Shown here: positions 26,447 through 36,257 of the stretch, in pieces | Layout: every line of letters begins with the position of its first letter | Position numbering within the stretch: position 1 is the first letter of the stretch | From: Caldalkalibacillus mannanilyticus JCM 10596 | GTDB taxonomy: Bacteria; Bacillota; Bacilli; Caldalkalibacillales; JCM-10596 | Reading direction: 5' to 3' | NCBI RefSeq assembly: GCF_000615945.1 | Contig: NZ_BAMO01000016.1 | Location: 1-64,000, forward strand | Length of the DNA stretch: 64,000 nucleotides | The notes under the pieces: generated by a model | The model's input: only the letters and a program-made list of their open reading frames with translations | Database searches by the model: none | Told to the model about the DNA's origin: nothing | Program-made: the position numbers and the translations under genes

Positions 26447-26833
26447 ATGAGAAAATTACCGCAAATATCAGAAGCAGAATTAGAAGTAATGAAAATCATC
26501 TGGAAGCATCATCCAATCAATACCAATGAGGTGATTGAGAAGTTAGCCAAAACGACGACATGGAGCCCAAAAACCATTCAAACATTGTTGTTGCGGCTAT
26601 TAAAAAAAGAAGCCCTGAAGAACCATAAAGAAGGTCGTGTATTTGTTTATACACCTAATGTAGCTGAAAGTGATTATGTAGAAGTTGAGAGTCATAGTTT
26701 TTTAAAGCGTTTTTATGATGGTGCGCTCAATTCTATGGTATTAAATTTTTTAGAAAAAGATAAGCTGTCAGATAATGAAATTAATGAATTGTATCAAATG
26801 TTAGAAGAACATAAGAACAGAAAGCAGGAGTAA
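26447..26833 (+). CDS. blaI: BlaI-family beta-lactamase repressor
   Basis: 128 residues. An N-terminal winged helix (ISEAELEVMKIIWKH ... TWSPKTIQTLLLRLLKKEAL) and a C-terminal dimerisation helix pair are as in BlaI/MecI. The ATG at 26447 has AAGGA 8 bases ahead. One base separates its stop from the blaR1 start. In the family, the repressor is cleaved or inactivated after BlaR1 binds a beta-lactam. Operators before three transcription units here define its probable regulon. Confidence 0.95.
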   Translation: MRKLPQISEAELEVMKIIWKHHPINTNEVIEKLAKTTTWSPKTIQTLLLRLLKKEALKNHKEGRVFVYTPNVAESDYVEVESHSFLKRFYDGALNSMVLNFLEKDKLSDNEINELYQMLEEHKNRKQE

Positions 26834-26834
26834 C

Positions 26835-28640
26835 ATGGGCTATTCTTTCTTTACGCTCTTTATCATCAGCAATATCCTATTGTCTATCACCATTTGCATC
26901 ATCGTCTGCATAAAAAAAATACTAAAGAGCCACATCACTGTAACCACGCAATATCACATCAGTATGATTTCTCTTTTGGCCATGATTGCTCCTTTTATCC
27001 CCTTTCAGTTTCTAAAGTTACCTACTTTTTTCGACTGGATGATGAATTTGGGAGCGAGTTATTCGAAGCCTTCTACTATTGATTCGGCTATGAACACGAC
27101 CGAAACCATCATTCAAAAGACAAATTGGCTACAAGATTTTTCGATGACCATTGAGCAATCTCCTTTCGGCATAATGGATTCTATCTTTTTTATCATGTGG
27201 CTCGTAGGAATGATCGTTGTGCTTTTGATGACGTTATTTAGTAATCTAAGAATTGTCAAAATAAAGAAAAGTCTACAAGTCGTTGATAACAAAGACGTAT
27301 TAACGCTTTTTTCTTCCTGCAAAGAGAAACTACAGGTTCATAGAAATGTTGTTTTAGGGTACTCCTCATGGATAAAATCACCCATAACGTTTGGGATGAT
27401 CCGCCCCTACATTGTTTTACCCAAGCAGATGTCCATGTTTTCTAATGAGGAAATGGAATGTGTTCTGCTCCATGAGTTGTATCATTGTAAACGCAGAGAT
27501 ATACTGGTGAACTATTTCATGTGTCTGTGTAGAATCGTGTATTGGTTTAATCCACTCGTATGGTATATGTTAAGGGATTTGAAAACAGAGATGGAGATTT
27601 CTTGTGATTATGCCGTTTTAAAAGCGTTAGAGAAGGGATCACACCTCCATTATGCTGAGGTGATTTTGAAATTTGCTTCTCTCGCTCAACGAACATCCCC
27701 TTTGCTCGCGGCTTCGGAAATCAGCAGCTCATTCAAACAAGTAAAAAGACGAATCTCTACAATTGTAAACTTCCAAGTAGAATCACGTCTGCTCAGACTC
27801 AAATCCGCTCTAGTATTTATCATGATTTTTGCCATCATTTCAGCAAGTGTTCCTTCTCTATCTGTGTTGGCGGTGAACAAAGATAAACATGCTTTTTCCC
27901 ATACCAACGTCGAGTACAAAGATTACAGTCACTTTTTCGGTGAACGTACAGGGAGCGCTGTGCTGTATGATTCAAACAGGGATCAGTACACCATTTATAA
28001 TAATGAAGAAAGTACGACCCGCTACGCTCCGGCTTCCACATATAAGATATTCAGTGGATTGTTCGCCCTAGAATCTGGGATTATTACAAGGGATGCTTCA
28101 CAACTGACATGGGATGGAACTCTCTATCGATATGGGGAATGGAATCAGGATCATCATTTATTCTCTGCGATGAAAAGCTCAGCCACGTGGTATTTTCAAC
28201 ATCTTGATCAACAGATAGGTCAAGAAAACCTGCGGAGCTACTACGAACAAATCGATTATGGAAACAGAAATCTAGCGGGTCACATCACGAATTATTGGCT
28301 AGATGCTCTCAAAATTTCTCCTATCGAACAGGTAGACGTGTTGAAGAAGTTTTATCATAATGAATTCGGATTTACCCAAACAAATATTGAAACGATAAAA
28401 GACGCCTTACTTCTAGAAGAATCGAACCACCAACGTTTATCTGGGAAAACGGGTACCGCCGTTCTAAACACGGAAGATACTGATGGTTGGTTTGTGGGAT
28501 ATATAGAAACGACCGATAATCAATTTTTCTTTGCTGTTCATATTCAAGGTAAAAAGCAGTCAGGGGGAAGCGCCGCTGCCAATATCGCACTTTCAATCTT
28601 GGAAGAAGAAGGGATTTATCACTCTGCTTCTTTGCAATAG
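26835..28640 (+). CDS. blaR1: BlaR1-type beta-lactam sensor/protease
   Basis: 601 residues. The N-terminal membrane part contains the M56 zinc protease motif LLHELYHCKRRD near residue 215, followed by a further helix near residue 335. An extracellular sensor domain (from about 360) is related to class D beta-lactamases: acylated serine in PASTYK, SAT, YGN in IDYGNRNLAGH, and SGKTGT. Binding of a beta-lactam acylates the serine and activates the protease towards BlaI. The sensor and the neighbouring enzyme share the WNQDH and ISPIEQ stretches, consistent with common descent. Confidence 0.95.
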   Translation: MGYSFFTLFIISNILLSITICIIVCIKKILKSHITVTTQYHISMISLLAMIAPFIPFQFLKLPTFFDWMMNLGASYSKPSTIDSAMNTTETIIQKTNWLQDFSMTIEQSPFGIMDSIFFIMWLVGMIVVLLMTLFSNLRIVKIKKSLQVVDNKDVLTLFSSCKEKLQVHRNVVLGYSSWIKSPITFGMIRPYIVLPKQMSMFSNEEMECVLLHELYHCKRRDILVNYFMCLCRIVYWFNPLVWYMLRDLKTEMEISCDYAVLKALEKGSHLHYAEVILKFASLAQRTSPLLAASEISSSFKQVKRRISTIVNFQVESRLLRLKSALVFIMIFAIISASVPSLSVLAVNKDKHAFSHTNVEYKDYSHFFGERTGSAVLYDSNRDQYTIYNNEESTTRYAPASTYKIFSGLFALESGIITRDASQLTWDGTLYRYGEWNQDHHLFSAMKSSATWYFQHLDQQIGQENLRSYYEQIDYGNRNLAGHITNYWLDALKISPIEQVDVLKKFYHNEFGFTQTNIETIKDALLLEESNHQRLSGKTGTAVLNTEDTDGWFVGYIETTDNQFFFAVHIQGKKQSGGSAAANIALSILEEEGIYHSASLQ

Positions 28641-28671
28641 AAATGACGTTGCTTTTATAACAATAATACAA

Positions 28672-28700
28672 CAAAGGCACATCACATGAATGATGTGCCT
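28672..28700 (-). terminator. Terminator between convergent blaR1 and PBP genes
   Basis: A perfect 10-bp stem AGGCACATCA / TGATGTGCCT with a 6-base loop overlaps the PBP stop codon; on the minus strand it is followed by a T-rich tract. It can also serve the plus-strand blaR1 transcript. Confidence 0.75.
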
Positions 28701-30447
28701 ATTGATCATTTAATTCAAAAAACTCCGTTAAAATCTGTTTTGTAATCACTTGTGCGGGGGATATTTGACCCTGGGAACTCGTTAATAGAGATTTGGGCAC
28801 GACACAGGCGAAAGCAATTTGCGGATCGTCGGCAGGTGCATAACCGACAAGCAAAGAATGGTCATTACCAAAAGAACCATTAGCCTCAACTGTTTGAGCC
28901 GTCCCTGTTTTTGCTGCCACCTTGATAGGAAAGTCACTAAATATACGGTAAGCTGTACCGCTAGGCTCTGTAACCATCTCCATCCCCCGTTTGACCAGTT
29001 GAATATCCTCTTCTCTCATATCCACACGATTAAGTACTTTAGGTTCGTTTCTCACCACTACCTGCACTAAGTGATCATCTCCGCTAGCATCTCGACGAAT
29101 CTCCTTCACTAGATAAGGTTGCATTCGATAGCCATCATTGGCAATGGTTGACACATACTGAGCCAATTGTAAAGGCGTATACGTATGATATTGTCCAATC
29201 ATAAAGTCAGCTAGTAGCCCCAACAGTATGGAATCACTTTTATATCCTTCGTATTCTTCGGGAAGATCAATTCCTGTCTTAACTCCTAAACCGAACTGTG
29301 AAAAATAATAATAGGCTCGATTAAATGCCTGTTGACGGTTTCCGATTCGCTCATTCAAGTCAAGCCCGATACGAAACATAAATATGTTTGATGAACGCTG
29401 TATGGATGTTAACATATTGACATGCCCTAGATTTGTCCACGATTTTTTAGTCAGATTACCAATCTGCATTGGAGTATCATACATCGTAGTATTCGGTGTC
29501 ACTATTCCTTCGTGAAGCCCCATAAGGACCGTAGCCATTTTGACCGTAGACCCCATCGCATATGACGTATTTCCCGCTCCTATACTTCTAACATCGTTGG
29601 ACATTCCAAGAATTTCTCCCGTTTTAGGATTCATAGCGACAAAGAAAGCTTCTGTCACCAGTCTATTCTCGGCGACCGTTTTTTCAATCACGTTCTCAAT
29701 TGTTTGTTGCAGTTTGCGGTCAATCGTCAACACTAAATCATCTCCGCGTTGACCTGGTGTGAGAACAGGTTCGCTAATCGGTACCAGTCTACGATCCATA
29801 GTAACTTCTAACTCTCCATCTATTCCTCGCAAGTGTTCTTCATATTGCAGCTCCAAGTAACTGGTTCCAACCATTTTATCCATCCGATACCCTTTAGCTA
29901 GGTAGCGCTCTAGCTGATCAGCCTGAATAGGGCCCACATTCCCTAAAAAATGTCGAAACAGTCGGTCATAAGTATACTCCCTCTTTGGTTCGATCATAAT
30001 ATCGACTCCCGGTAGAGCTTCTAGATTTTCTTCAATTTTTGAAACGACCTGAAACGATACATCCTGTTTCAATCTTATTGGGACAAAAGGAAGTCCTTTA
30101 TCCATTTCCCGGAGGATTGCTTCCTTATCTAAATCAATCAGTTTTTCCAGCCGCTCTGCTAAGACCTCCCAATGTTCAGCCGAAAATTGGGAGGTTTTCG
30201 TATAGGTCACGGTGTAGATCGGTACATTACGGACCAATATCTCTCCATTGCGGTCCATGATCCAACCGCGTGGAGCCTCGACCATTATTTTTCGTACCGT
30301 TTGTGTGCCCAATTTATTATTATATTCTTCACCGTGTACAATTTGTAAGACTCCTAAGCGAAAAATCAGTGCTGAAAACAGAATAAACGTTATAAAAAAC
30401 AAGATGTTCAAACGAGTAGCTATAGATCTTCTCTTATGATTTTCCAT
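28699..30447 (-). CDS. Class B penicillin-binding protein (transpeptidase)
   Basis: About 582 residues. An N-terminal membrane anchor (about 13-35) is followed by a dimerisation domain (RGWIMDRNGEIL, a typical class B box) and a transpeptidase domain with SxxK as GSTVKMATVL, SxN as SSNIF and KTG as AKTGTAQT. It crosslinks cell-wall peptides. ATG 30447 is preferred over an upstream GTG. It is 106 bases downstream of the MecA-like PBP gene on the same strand and probably co-transcribed, so it too would be inducible by beta-lactams. Confidence 0.9.
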   Translation of the reverse strand: MENHKRRSIATRLNILFFITFILFSALIFRLGVLQIVHGEEYNNKLGTQTVRKIMVEAPRGWIMDRNGEILVRNVPIYTVTYTKTSQFSAEHWEVLAERLEKLIDLDKEAILREMDKGLPFVPIRLKQDVSFQVVSKIEENLEALPGVDIMIEPKREYTYDRLFRHFLGNVGPIQADQLERYLAKGYRMDKMVGTSYLELQYEEHLRGIDGELEVTMDRRLVPISEPVLTPGQRGDDLVLTIDRKLQQTIENVIEKTVAENRLVTEAFFVAMNPKTGEILGMSNDVRSIGAGNTSYAMGSTVKMATVLMGLHEGIVTPNTTMYDTPMQIGNLTKKSWTNLGHVNMLTSIQRSSNIFMFRIGLDLNERIGNRQQAFNRAYYYFSQFGLGVKTGIDLPEEYEGYKSDSILLGLLADFMIGQYHTYTPLQLAQYVSTIANDGYRMQPYLVKEIRRDASGDDHLVQVVVRNEPKVLNRVDMREEDIQLVKRGMEMVTEPSGTAYRIFSDFPIKVAAKTGTAQTVEANGSFGNDHSLLVGYAPADDPQIAFACVVPKSLLTSSQGQISPAQVITKQILTEFFELNDQ

Positions 30448-30553
30448 TTTCTCTTTTCCCTTCACCCATTTGTTCCTGCAAAAAACTTCAAAATTGACTA
30501 CGAACTATGTCCTTTACAACGGACCTATTCCTTACTTCTAGATACTTTTAGTC

Positions 30554-32572
30554 TTAACGTCCCCCAAGGTACTCTCGAACAACGGGAACGACCTTCCGTA
30601 CGACATAAGCACTCCCACCGCGATGCCTCACATCTTCGATCATGAGGGTTAATAATAGATCCGCATGCTCTGCATCATACATGACGAACCAACCGTTCTC
30701 TAAGCCTTCTTCCCCTTTTTTCCTCTTTAGCTCCGCGGTACCCGTTTTACCGGCAATACGTCGCCCCTTGATGTATGCCCCGTGTCCGGTGCCCGCAGGG
30801 TTTTCTACAACTTCTAGCAACATTTCATTCACAGTCGCCGCTGTTTTAGAATCCATAATCTGACTGCCCCATGATTTGTCCTTCGACTCCTCACCGTGAG
30901 CAAGATCCAGTACTGGTTTGATGAGTTCTCCGCCATTGATAAACGGAGTATAGGCCAAAGCAAGATGTAACGAAGTCATGAGAACTTGTCCTTGCCCGTA
31001 TGCAGAATCCGCCAACAAGATTTCATTCTTAATCCCGTCGTTTGCTAAACTCGATTTAGGAAACGAGTAAGCGATCGGCAGTTCTAATCCGAAACCAAAT
31101 ATCTCGGCTTCCCTAGTGAAAATCTCCGCACCCATCTCCAACGCCTCTTGTGCTAAATAGATATTATCCGAATGTACGATAGCGTCCGTAAGGTTTACTG
31201 CTGGAACATTCCTGACCCGTTTGACGTAATAGTTGCCCCAGCTATCGTCCTTCGACCACCGAAAGCCATCAATACTTCTTATCTCGTCGACTGCGCTGAC
31301 TCCCAGCTGTAGACCGATGGAGGCGGTAATCGGTTTGAAGACGGAGCCGGGTGTGTAAAGGCTTGTAAACCGATTCAACAGAGGCTTTTTCGGATCTTCA
31401 TTCCACGTCGCCCATTGCTCTGAGGAGAGACCTTGGATGAATGCATTCGGATCATAAGATGGGCTGCTGACTAGCGTCAGGATTTCACCCGTACGGGGGT
31501 GTATTGCCACTCCTGATCCGGCGTCACCGTCCAAAGCTCGATAGATCGAATCCTGAAGATAGGCATCTATTGTCAAACGTACATCTTCTCCATGTAATGG
31601 ATCCAGCTTTGCCAGGGTTTCTTTATGCTGACCATTTGCTTTGACGATCGCAATAAGAACACCATTCTTTCCTCTAAGGCGCTCATCATAAACCAGCTCC
31701 AGCCCTGCTTTGCCAATCATGTCTCCAGGTTTCAATTTCTTATCGCGGTGTTTCTCTATATCTTCTGCAGATACTTCTCTTATGTACCCAATCAGATGAG
31801 CGGCAGCTTCACCATACGGATATACCCTTGCACTCTTCTCTCTTTTCGTCACCCCTGGTAAATCGCTAAAGTCAAGATTCTCCCGCCCCGCCGTAATATT
31901 GACGATAGGTACGAATAGGTCATCTTTAACCCATGGAGCGGCAAGCTTGTCGTGAATAAATGTATCCGGAACGGCAAGTCTTCCCGCTAATTTGGCAATC
32001 GTACGTTCTTTCCCTTCGCCCATCTGTTCAGGAACGATTCCGAGTTCTTCGATGCTACCATTCATGGCAAGCTTCTGACCGTAACGATCGTATATTTCTC
32101 CTCGTTCTGCCTTCAGCGTACGAACGATAACCTTATCCCCTCCAGACATTGAGGGGAACAGTAAGGACGGGTTCCAGCTCACTTTCCATTCGTTCGTTTC
32201 TTTGATTTTGATCACTTTGACGGTACCTTCAGCAGCAATTGTTCCAGCTACGGTTTCCATTTTCATTTGATAAGGGAACTTCTTAACGGTCGATTCGCTA
32301 CCTTTCTCTTCTTTGTTGTCAAGTACTGCGGCGACTTCCAGATCGCTCATTTCGATCCCGTCATAGATCGTACGGTACCGCTGAACGAACTCATCCTTTG
32401 TCATGGCGGATTCGCTAGACTCGGAAATAAGATTATACATTTGTTCATATTTCCCTTGCTGCCAATACTCGATATAACTTGTGAATACTTCTTCCGGCTT
32501 GATCTCTTCTTTGCAGCCGGATAAAAGGAATATAAGTAATAAACTAATCATCAAATAGCAAAACTTTTTCAT
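30554..32572 (-). CDS. MecA-like class B penicillin-binding protein, BlaI-controlled
   Basis: 672 residues. A lipobox-like anchor (LLLIFLLSGCKEE) is followed by an NTF2-like MecA_N-type domain (about 25-140: EEVFTSYIEYWQQGKYEQMY), a dimerisation domain (RGEIYDRYGQKLA) and a transpeptidase domain with TPGSVFKPITA, HSDN and AGKTGTAEL. This is the architecture of PBP3 (PbpC) of Bacillus and of PBP2a of staphylococci. Two BlaI-type operators in its promoter suggest it is an inducible, low-affinity PBP. Resistance itself is inferred. ATG 32572 follows AGGTAGGA. Confidence 0.9.
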   Translation of the reverse strand: MKKFCYLMISLLLIFLLSGCKEEIKPEEVFTSYIEYWQQGKYEQMYNLISESSESAMTKDEFVQRYRTIYDGIEMSDLEVAAVLDNKEEKGSESTVKKFPYQMKMETVAGTIAAEGTVKVIKIKETNEWKVSWNPSLLFPSMSGGDKVIVRTLKAERGEIYDRYGQKLAMNGSIEELGIVPEQMGEGKERTIAKLAGRLAVPDTFIHDKLAAPWVKDDLFVPIVNITAGRENLDFSDLPGVTKREKSARVYPYGEAAAHLIGYIREVSAEDIEKHRDKKLKPGDMIGKAGLELVYDERLRGKNGVLIAIVKANGQHKETLAKLDPLHGEDVRLTIDAYLQDSIYRALDGDAGSGVAIHPRTGEILTLVSSPSYDPNAFIQGLSSEQWATWNEDPKKPLLNRFTSLYTPGSVFKPITASIGLQLGVSAVDEIRSIDGFRWSKDDSWGNYYVKRVRNVPAVNLTDAIVHSDNIYLAQEALEMGAEIFTREAEIFGFGLELPIAYSFPKSSLANDGIKNEILLADSAYGQGQVLMTSLHLALAYTPFINGGELIKPVLDLAHGEESKDKSWGSQIMDSKTAATVNEMLLEVVENPAGTGHGAYIKGRRIAGKTGTAELKRKKGEEGLENGWFVMYDAEHADLLLTLMIEDVRHRGGSAYVVRKVVPVVREYLGGR

Positions 32573-32601
32573 CCTCTATCCTACCTCTCATACACAATTA
32601 A

Positions 32602-32653
32602 AACTTACATATGTAATATATTATAGATTACAAGTGTAAGTTTTAGCAAGATA
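32602..32653 (-). promoter_or_regulatory. Promoter with two BlaI-type operators before the MecA-like PBP
   Basis: On the minus strand TTGCTA, 18 bases, TATAAT. Operator one (TTACA-AG-TGTAA, 32627-32638) lies between the promoter elements; operator two (TTACA-TA-TGTAA, 32604-32615) lies just downstream of the -10. Confidence 0.75.
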
Positions 32654-32689
32654 AAAGATCCATAAAACACCGTTGCATCCAACGCCCAC

Positions 32690-32729
32690 CTTCAAAAAAA
32701 CAAAAAGCACATCCAATATTACAATGTGC
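32690..32729 (-). terminator. Terminator of the 56-residue membrane protein gene
   Basis: Stem GCACAT / ATGTGC with an 11-base loop, followed on the minus strand by TTTTTGTTTTTTT. Confidence 0.7.
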
Positions 32730-32758
32730 CAACGATCTTATGAGTATGTTTTTGGGGT

Positions 32759-32929
32759 TCATTTGTTTTCACTATCATTTTTAATGCTTTTATATATTTT
32801 ATCTAGCTTTTTTAAAATTAATTGATCATTATGAAGTCTTTTCTTCGTATAAATGAGAATATTTAATGCAAAAACAAACATAAATATATAGATTAATGCA
32901 TCGATCAGCATCATTAGTTCTTCTGACAT
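32759..32929 (-). CDS. 56-residue membrane protein
   Basis: ATG at 32929 with AGGAG 8 bases upstream. One membrane helix (about 8-28: IDALIYIFMFVFALNILIY) is followed by a basic, charged cytoplasmic tail ending in SENK. A terminator follows. Its function is unknown. It belongs to the stretch between the PBP operon and the sucrose operon that has only very short genes. Confidence 0.65.
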   Translation of the reverse strand: MSEELMMLIDALIYIFMFVFALNILIYTKKRLHNDQLILKKLDKIYKSIKNDSENK

Positions 32930-32972
32930 AAGGCAACTCCTCTCATGCGGAATTTTTAAAAAGTATATTCGG

Positions 32973-33032
32973 TCATGAAATGCCCACGATCAATAATGAT
33001 GATACCCCTAAAGCTATGATAGCTTTCTTCAA
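32973..33032 (-). CDS. Possible 19-residue signal-like peptide
   Basis: A TTG with AGAGGTGG ahead opens a 19-residue hydrophobic peptide with a basic start (MKKAIIALGVSSLLIVGIS). It looks like the beginning of a Phr-type or other secreted pre-peptide cut short by a stop or by an indel. It lies 44 bases upstream of the 56-residue gene. Weak support. Confidence 0.3.
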   Translation of the reverse strand: MKKAIIALGVSSLLIVGIS

Positions 33033-33155
33033 TTTAACCACCTCTTATTTATATTCCTAGACATGACTAGTACTTACAATTATTAATTATAATCACAGCT
33101 TCAATTTTTTTACAAATCAATTACTCTTGAATGTTTCTAGATGATTAACAGACAA

Positions 33156-33182
33156 AGGCTGTCGAATAAAAATCGACAGCCT
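33156..33182 (-). terminator. Terminator of the sucrose operon
   Basis: A perfect 10-bp inverted repeat AGGCTGTCGA / TCGACAGCCT with a 7-base loop, followed on the minus strand by TTTGTCTGTT. Confidence 0.8.
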
Positions 33183-33223
33183 TTCCCACGTCCTATGATT
33201 CAAATATCGTTTGCTTCCATCAT

Positions 33224-34664
33224 TTACTTCAACAACCACTGCCACACATCACACACTAGTTTTCCAGTGGAGTGGAGAACAAGCTGCTTTTGTCCCTTCT
33301 CAGGAAAGATGCGTGCTGTAAATACTTCTTCACCGTCATTGAGAAAGATTTCGAGTGAGGAGGTATCGAGAAAGAGATGCAGGCTCGTGATGTTTTCTAA
33401 GTAGCATTGCCTGATCTCGATACCATGATCAACAAAGCTTTTTCGTTCGAGAGTCGCTGTTTTTGTTTCCGAGTGGTAGCGAAACGTAGCATAATCTCGA
33501 ATATGAAGAGCTATATCTACCGCTTTATTTTCACTTAGATCTATTTTGAGCTCCGTAGCCTCTCCCACGTTATCTAGAAGCCAATCTTGACCATCAAGAG
33601 TTACCTGCGGATAAAACTTCTCTTCTTTTCTTAACTGCTGAAGCTCTGCCACTGGCTTTTGATAGAGCTTGCCCTGTACGACTTGTAGCTCTCTAGGCAG
33701 GGTTAGAGTATGGACAACGGTGCTTGACCGTCGGGTGCTCCTGCTCGTATTGCTCCGGCACTCCCATCCAAGCAATCATAATTCTTCTGCCTTGCTCGTC
33801 TAGGGTGGTTTGCGGGGCATAGAATTCGAATCCTCGATCCAGCTCTGTAAAGCCTCCATGAGCATAATGAGCCTGCTCATAATCTAACTGTCCCACAAAA
33901 TAGCCTGATTGATACACATTTTGATACAGCATTCCCTCAGGCTCTAGTCCCTGAGGAGAAACCAATAAAATATCTGCTTCCTGCAAGCGAAAGAGGTCGG
34001 GACATTCCCACATATAGCCGAAATCTGTTAGCTGTTCCGTGCCTCCTCCAGCAATAGCTCCTAGGTGAGTCCAATCCTTCAAATCTGTGGAGCGAAACAG
34101 AACCGCTTGCCCTTGCTTCGCTAAGCTTTGCGCGCCAATAATCATATAGAAATGATCTTCATGCTTCCATACCTTCGGATCTCTAAAGTGGGCTGTGTAG
34201 CCTTCGGGCAGCTCCACAACCACCCCTTTTTTCTCAAACTGAATCCCATCCTTTGATTCGGCAAGACATTGGTAGGTTTCCCGATTTCCCACAGCATCCT
34301 TCACATTTCCTGTATAGAAAAGCTTTAAGCTTTCCCCATCCGCAATCGCACTTCCAGAATAACAGCCGTTTTTATCAAACCAGTCTGTTGGAGCTAGGGC
34401 AATCGGCTCCGCTTGCCAATGAACTAAATTCGGAGAGCTGTAATGCCCCCAGAACTTGGCTCCATGTTCTGTTTTAAAAGGCATCCACTGATAAAAGAGA
34501 TGGTACGTCCCCTTCCACTGAATAAATCCATTTGGATCATTCAGTAAGCCCACAGGGGGCATAATATGATAGAGCAAACGATATTCATCACTCTCGACGC
34601 ATTCCTTGTGCTTGTTGATTTCCTCATAGGCTTGTTCGATCAGTCGCTCTTTTCCAACTATCAT
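33224..34664 (-). pseudogene. sacA: Sucrose-6-phosphate hydrolase (GH32), frameshifted
   Basis: A GH32 five-bladed propeller enzyme that splits sucrose-6-phosphate delivered by the PTS. The nucleophile motif is LLNDPNG, the stabiliser is FRDPK and the acid/base is in MWECPDLF. The first frame ends after HPTVKHRCPYSNPA at 33693; the second (from 33775) resumes with HTLTLPRELQ, so a base is lost near 33720. The C-terminal beta-sandwich is in the second frame. The ATG at 34664 overlaps the sacP stop as ATGA. Joined length about 480 residues, normal for the family. Confidence 0.85.
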
Positions 34665-36043
34665 CCTTTTTGATCCTCTTCCTTGATTCCTAATAGCCAA
34701 GTCACGACGAAGGCAGTAACCACAGAGATAGCAAAACCAATCAGATAATTCATCAGGTTAGACATTCCCTGAGGAGCTACGATGGCTATCATAGGAATCC
34801 CCGTTAAACCATACGCATTAGCGACCACATTCGTAAAGACCACATACGCTCCTCCTGCTGCTCCCCCAATCGCTGCTCCAATAAAAGGCGTACGGTACTT
34901 TAGATTAACCCCAAAAATAATGGGCTCTGTGATCCCTAGAAAAGCAGATAGTGCCGATGGTAAGGCAATTTCTTTTGTTTTGGCACGCTTGGAGCGGAAG
35001 AAGACAGCTAATCCTGCTCCCCCTTGTGCTACATTCGCCATGGACCAAATAGGAAGAAGGTAGTTGATCCCTACAGATGCTATTAAACCTGCTTCAATAG
35101 CATGAAAGCTATGATGTACTCCTGTAATAACAATCGTTGAATATAATCCACCAAAGATAAGTCCGGCAAAAAATCCAGCATAATTATAGATAAAGTTCAG
35201 TGTATTGGTAATCAATTCTCCTAAAAACATTCCCAAAGGCCCAATAGCTAAAATCGCAATAAATCCAGTTAAAATAATCGTGACAAAAGGAACAACGAGT
35301 AAATCAAGGGCATTCGGTACAACCTTGCGCAAGCCTTTTTCGATTTTACTCATCACATAAATCGCTAATAAAATTGGGATGACCGTTCCTTGGTATCCAA
35401 TAAGAGCTACATCCAATCCCATGAAAAGCAACGACTCCGGCTCTGCATTGCCAAGTCCCCATGGATTTAATAAGGCTGGGTGAGTCATAATCCCCCCCAT
35501 AACAGCACCTAAATACGGATTGCTCCCAAATTCCTTCGCCGCACTTACACCAATCAGGATTGGTAAAATAATAAAGGCTGCACTAGAAAACATGTCCAGT
35601 AGTACAATCCATGAGCTATCTGCTTCGACCCACTGGAATGCTCTCATCATACCTAACAGACCCATTAACAAACCACTTGCCACAATGGCTGGAATAATTG
35701 GAACAAAGATATTGGATAGGGTTTTTGCTAAGCGTGCCACTGGATTCATTTTTTGTTTGATCGCTTCATTATGTTTACTGGCATCCTGCTTATCCAGCTC
35801 TGCTTCAAGAGAAAAGGCTGTGTAGACCTTATTTACTATTCCAGTTCCAAAAATAATTTGAAACTGCCCTGAACTAGCAAAAGCTCCCTTTACTCCTTCT
35901 AGATTTTCGATGGCTTGTTTATCTATTTTGCTTTCGTCTAGGATAACCAAGCGCAGACGGGTAGCACAATGTGCTGCACTCACAATATTTTCTTTTCCCC
36001 CAAGTAGTGGTACTAATTGTTTGGCAATTTCTTGATGATTCAT
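34661..36043 (-). CDS. sacP: Sucrose-specific PTS enzyme IIBC
   Basis: About 460 residues. The IIB domain (1-90) has the phosphorylated cysteine in AAHCATRLRL; the IIC domain (about 110-455) has around ten membrane segments with the GITEPIIFG motif of the glucose/sucrose superfamily. There is no fused IIA, so it depends on a separate EIIA-Glc-type protein, which is encoded upstream. The ATG at 36043 follows GGGAGG. An antiterminator target and terminator precede it. Sucrose specificity is inferred from the GH32 partner. Confidence 0.92.
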   Translation of the reverse strand: MNHQEIAKQLVPLLGGKENIVSAAHCATRLRLVILDESKIDKQAIENLEGVKGAFASSGQFQIIFGTGIVNKVYTAFSLEAELDKQDASKHNEAIKQKMNPVARLAKTLSNIFVPIIPAIVASGLLMGLLGMMRAFQWVEADSSWIVLLDMFSSAAFIILPILIGVSAAKEFGSNPYLGAVMGGIMTHPALLNPWGLGNAEPESLLFMGLDVALIGYQGTVIPILLAIYVMSKIEKGLRKVVPNALDLLVVPFVTIILTGFIAILAIGPLGMFLGELITNTLNFIYNYAGFFAGLIFGGLYSTIVITGVHHSFHAIEAGLIASVGINYLLPIWSMANVAQGGAGLAVFFRSKRAKTKEIALPSALSAFLGITEPIIFGVNLKYRTPFIGAAIGGAAGGAYVVFTNVVANAYGLTGIPMIAIVAPQGMSNLMNYLIGFAISVVTAFVVTWLLGIKEEDQKG

Positions 36044-36083
36044 TGTTATGATTCCTCCCATTATTGCTGTAAATATAGATTTA

Positions 36084-36119
36084 TTGATATTAGTATTAGT
36101 ATTGATATTGATGTTGATT
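36084..36119 (-). repeat. Hexanucleotide microsatellite ahead of sacP
   Basis: Six consecutive 6-base units of the form TTGATA/TTAGTA/TTGATG lie between the leader terminator and the sacP ribosome binding site. Confidence 0.7.
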
Positions 36120-36149
36120 TCAGTAAAGTTGTGAATGGATGCCTTTTAC

Positions 36150-36249
36150 TCAAAACAAAAAGACCTAAAACGGATTAAGGGTCAATCTGCGGTTATGCTC
36201 CCCTATACTCATCTTAGGTCTTGCCTGCCAATGCTGCAGTAACAATCCT
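36150..36249 (-). promoter_or_regulatory. SacT/LicT-type RAT and overlapping terminator in the sacP leader
   Basis: On the minus strand 36249-36217 reads GGATTGTTACTGC...GGCAGGCAAGACC, the ribonucleic antiterminator (RAT) consensus for BglG/SacT-family proteins. Its last bases overlap the first arm of a terminator (TTAGGTCT at 36214-36221 / AGACCTAA at 36161-36168, then a T-rich tract). Binding of the antiterminator protein encoded just upstream would free transcription of sacP-sacA. Confidence 0.88.
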
Positions 36250-36257
36250 ACCTTATT

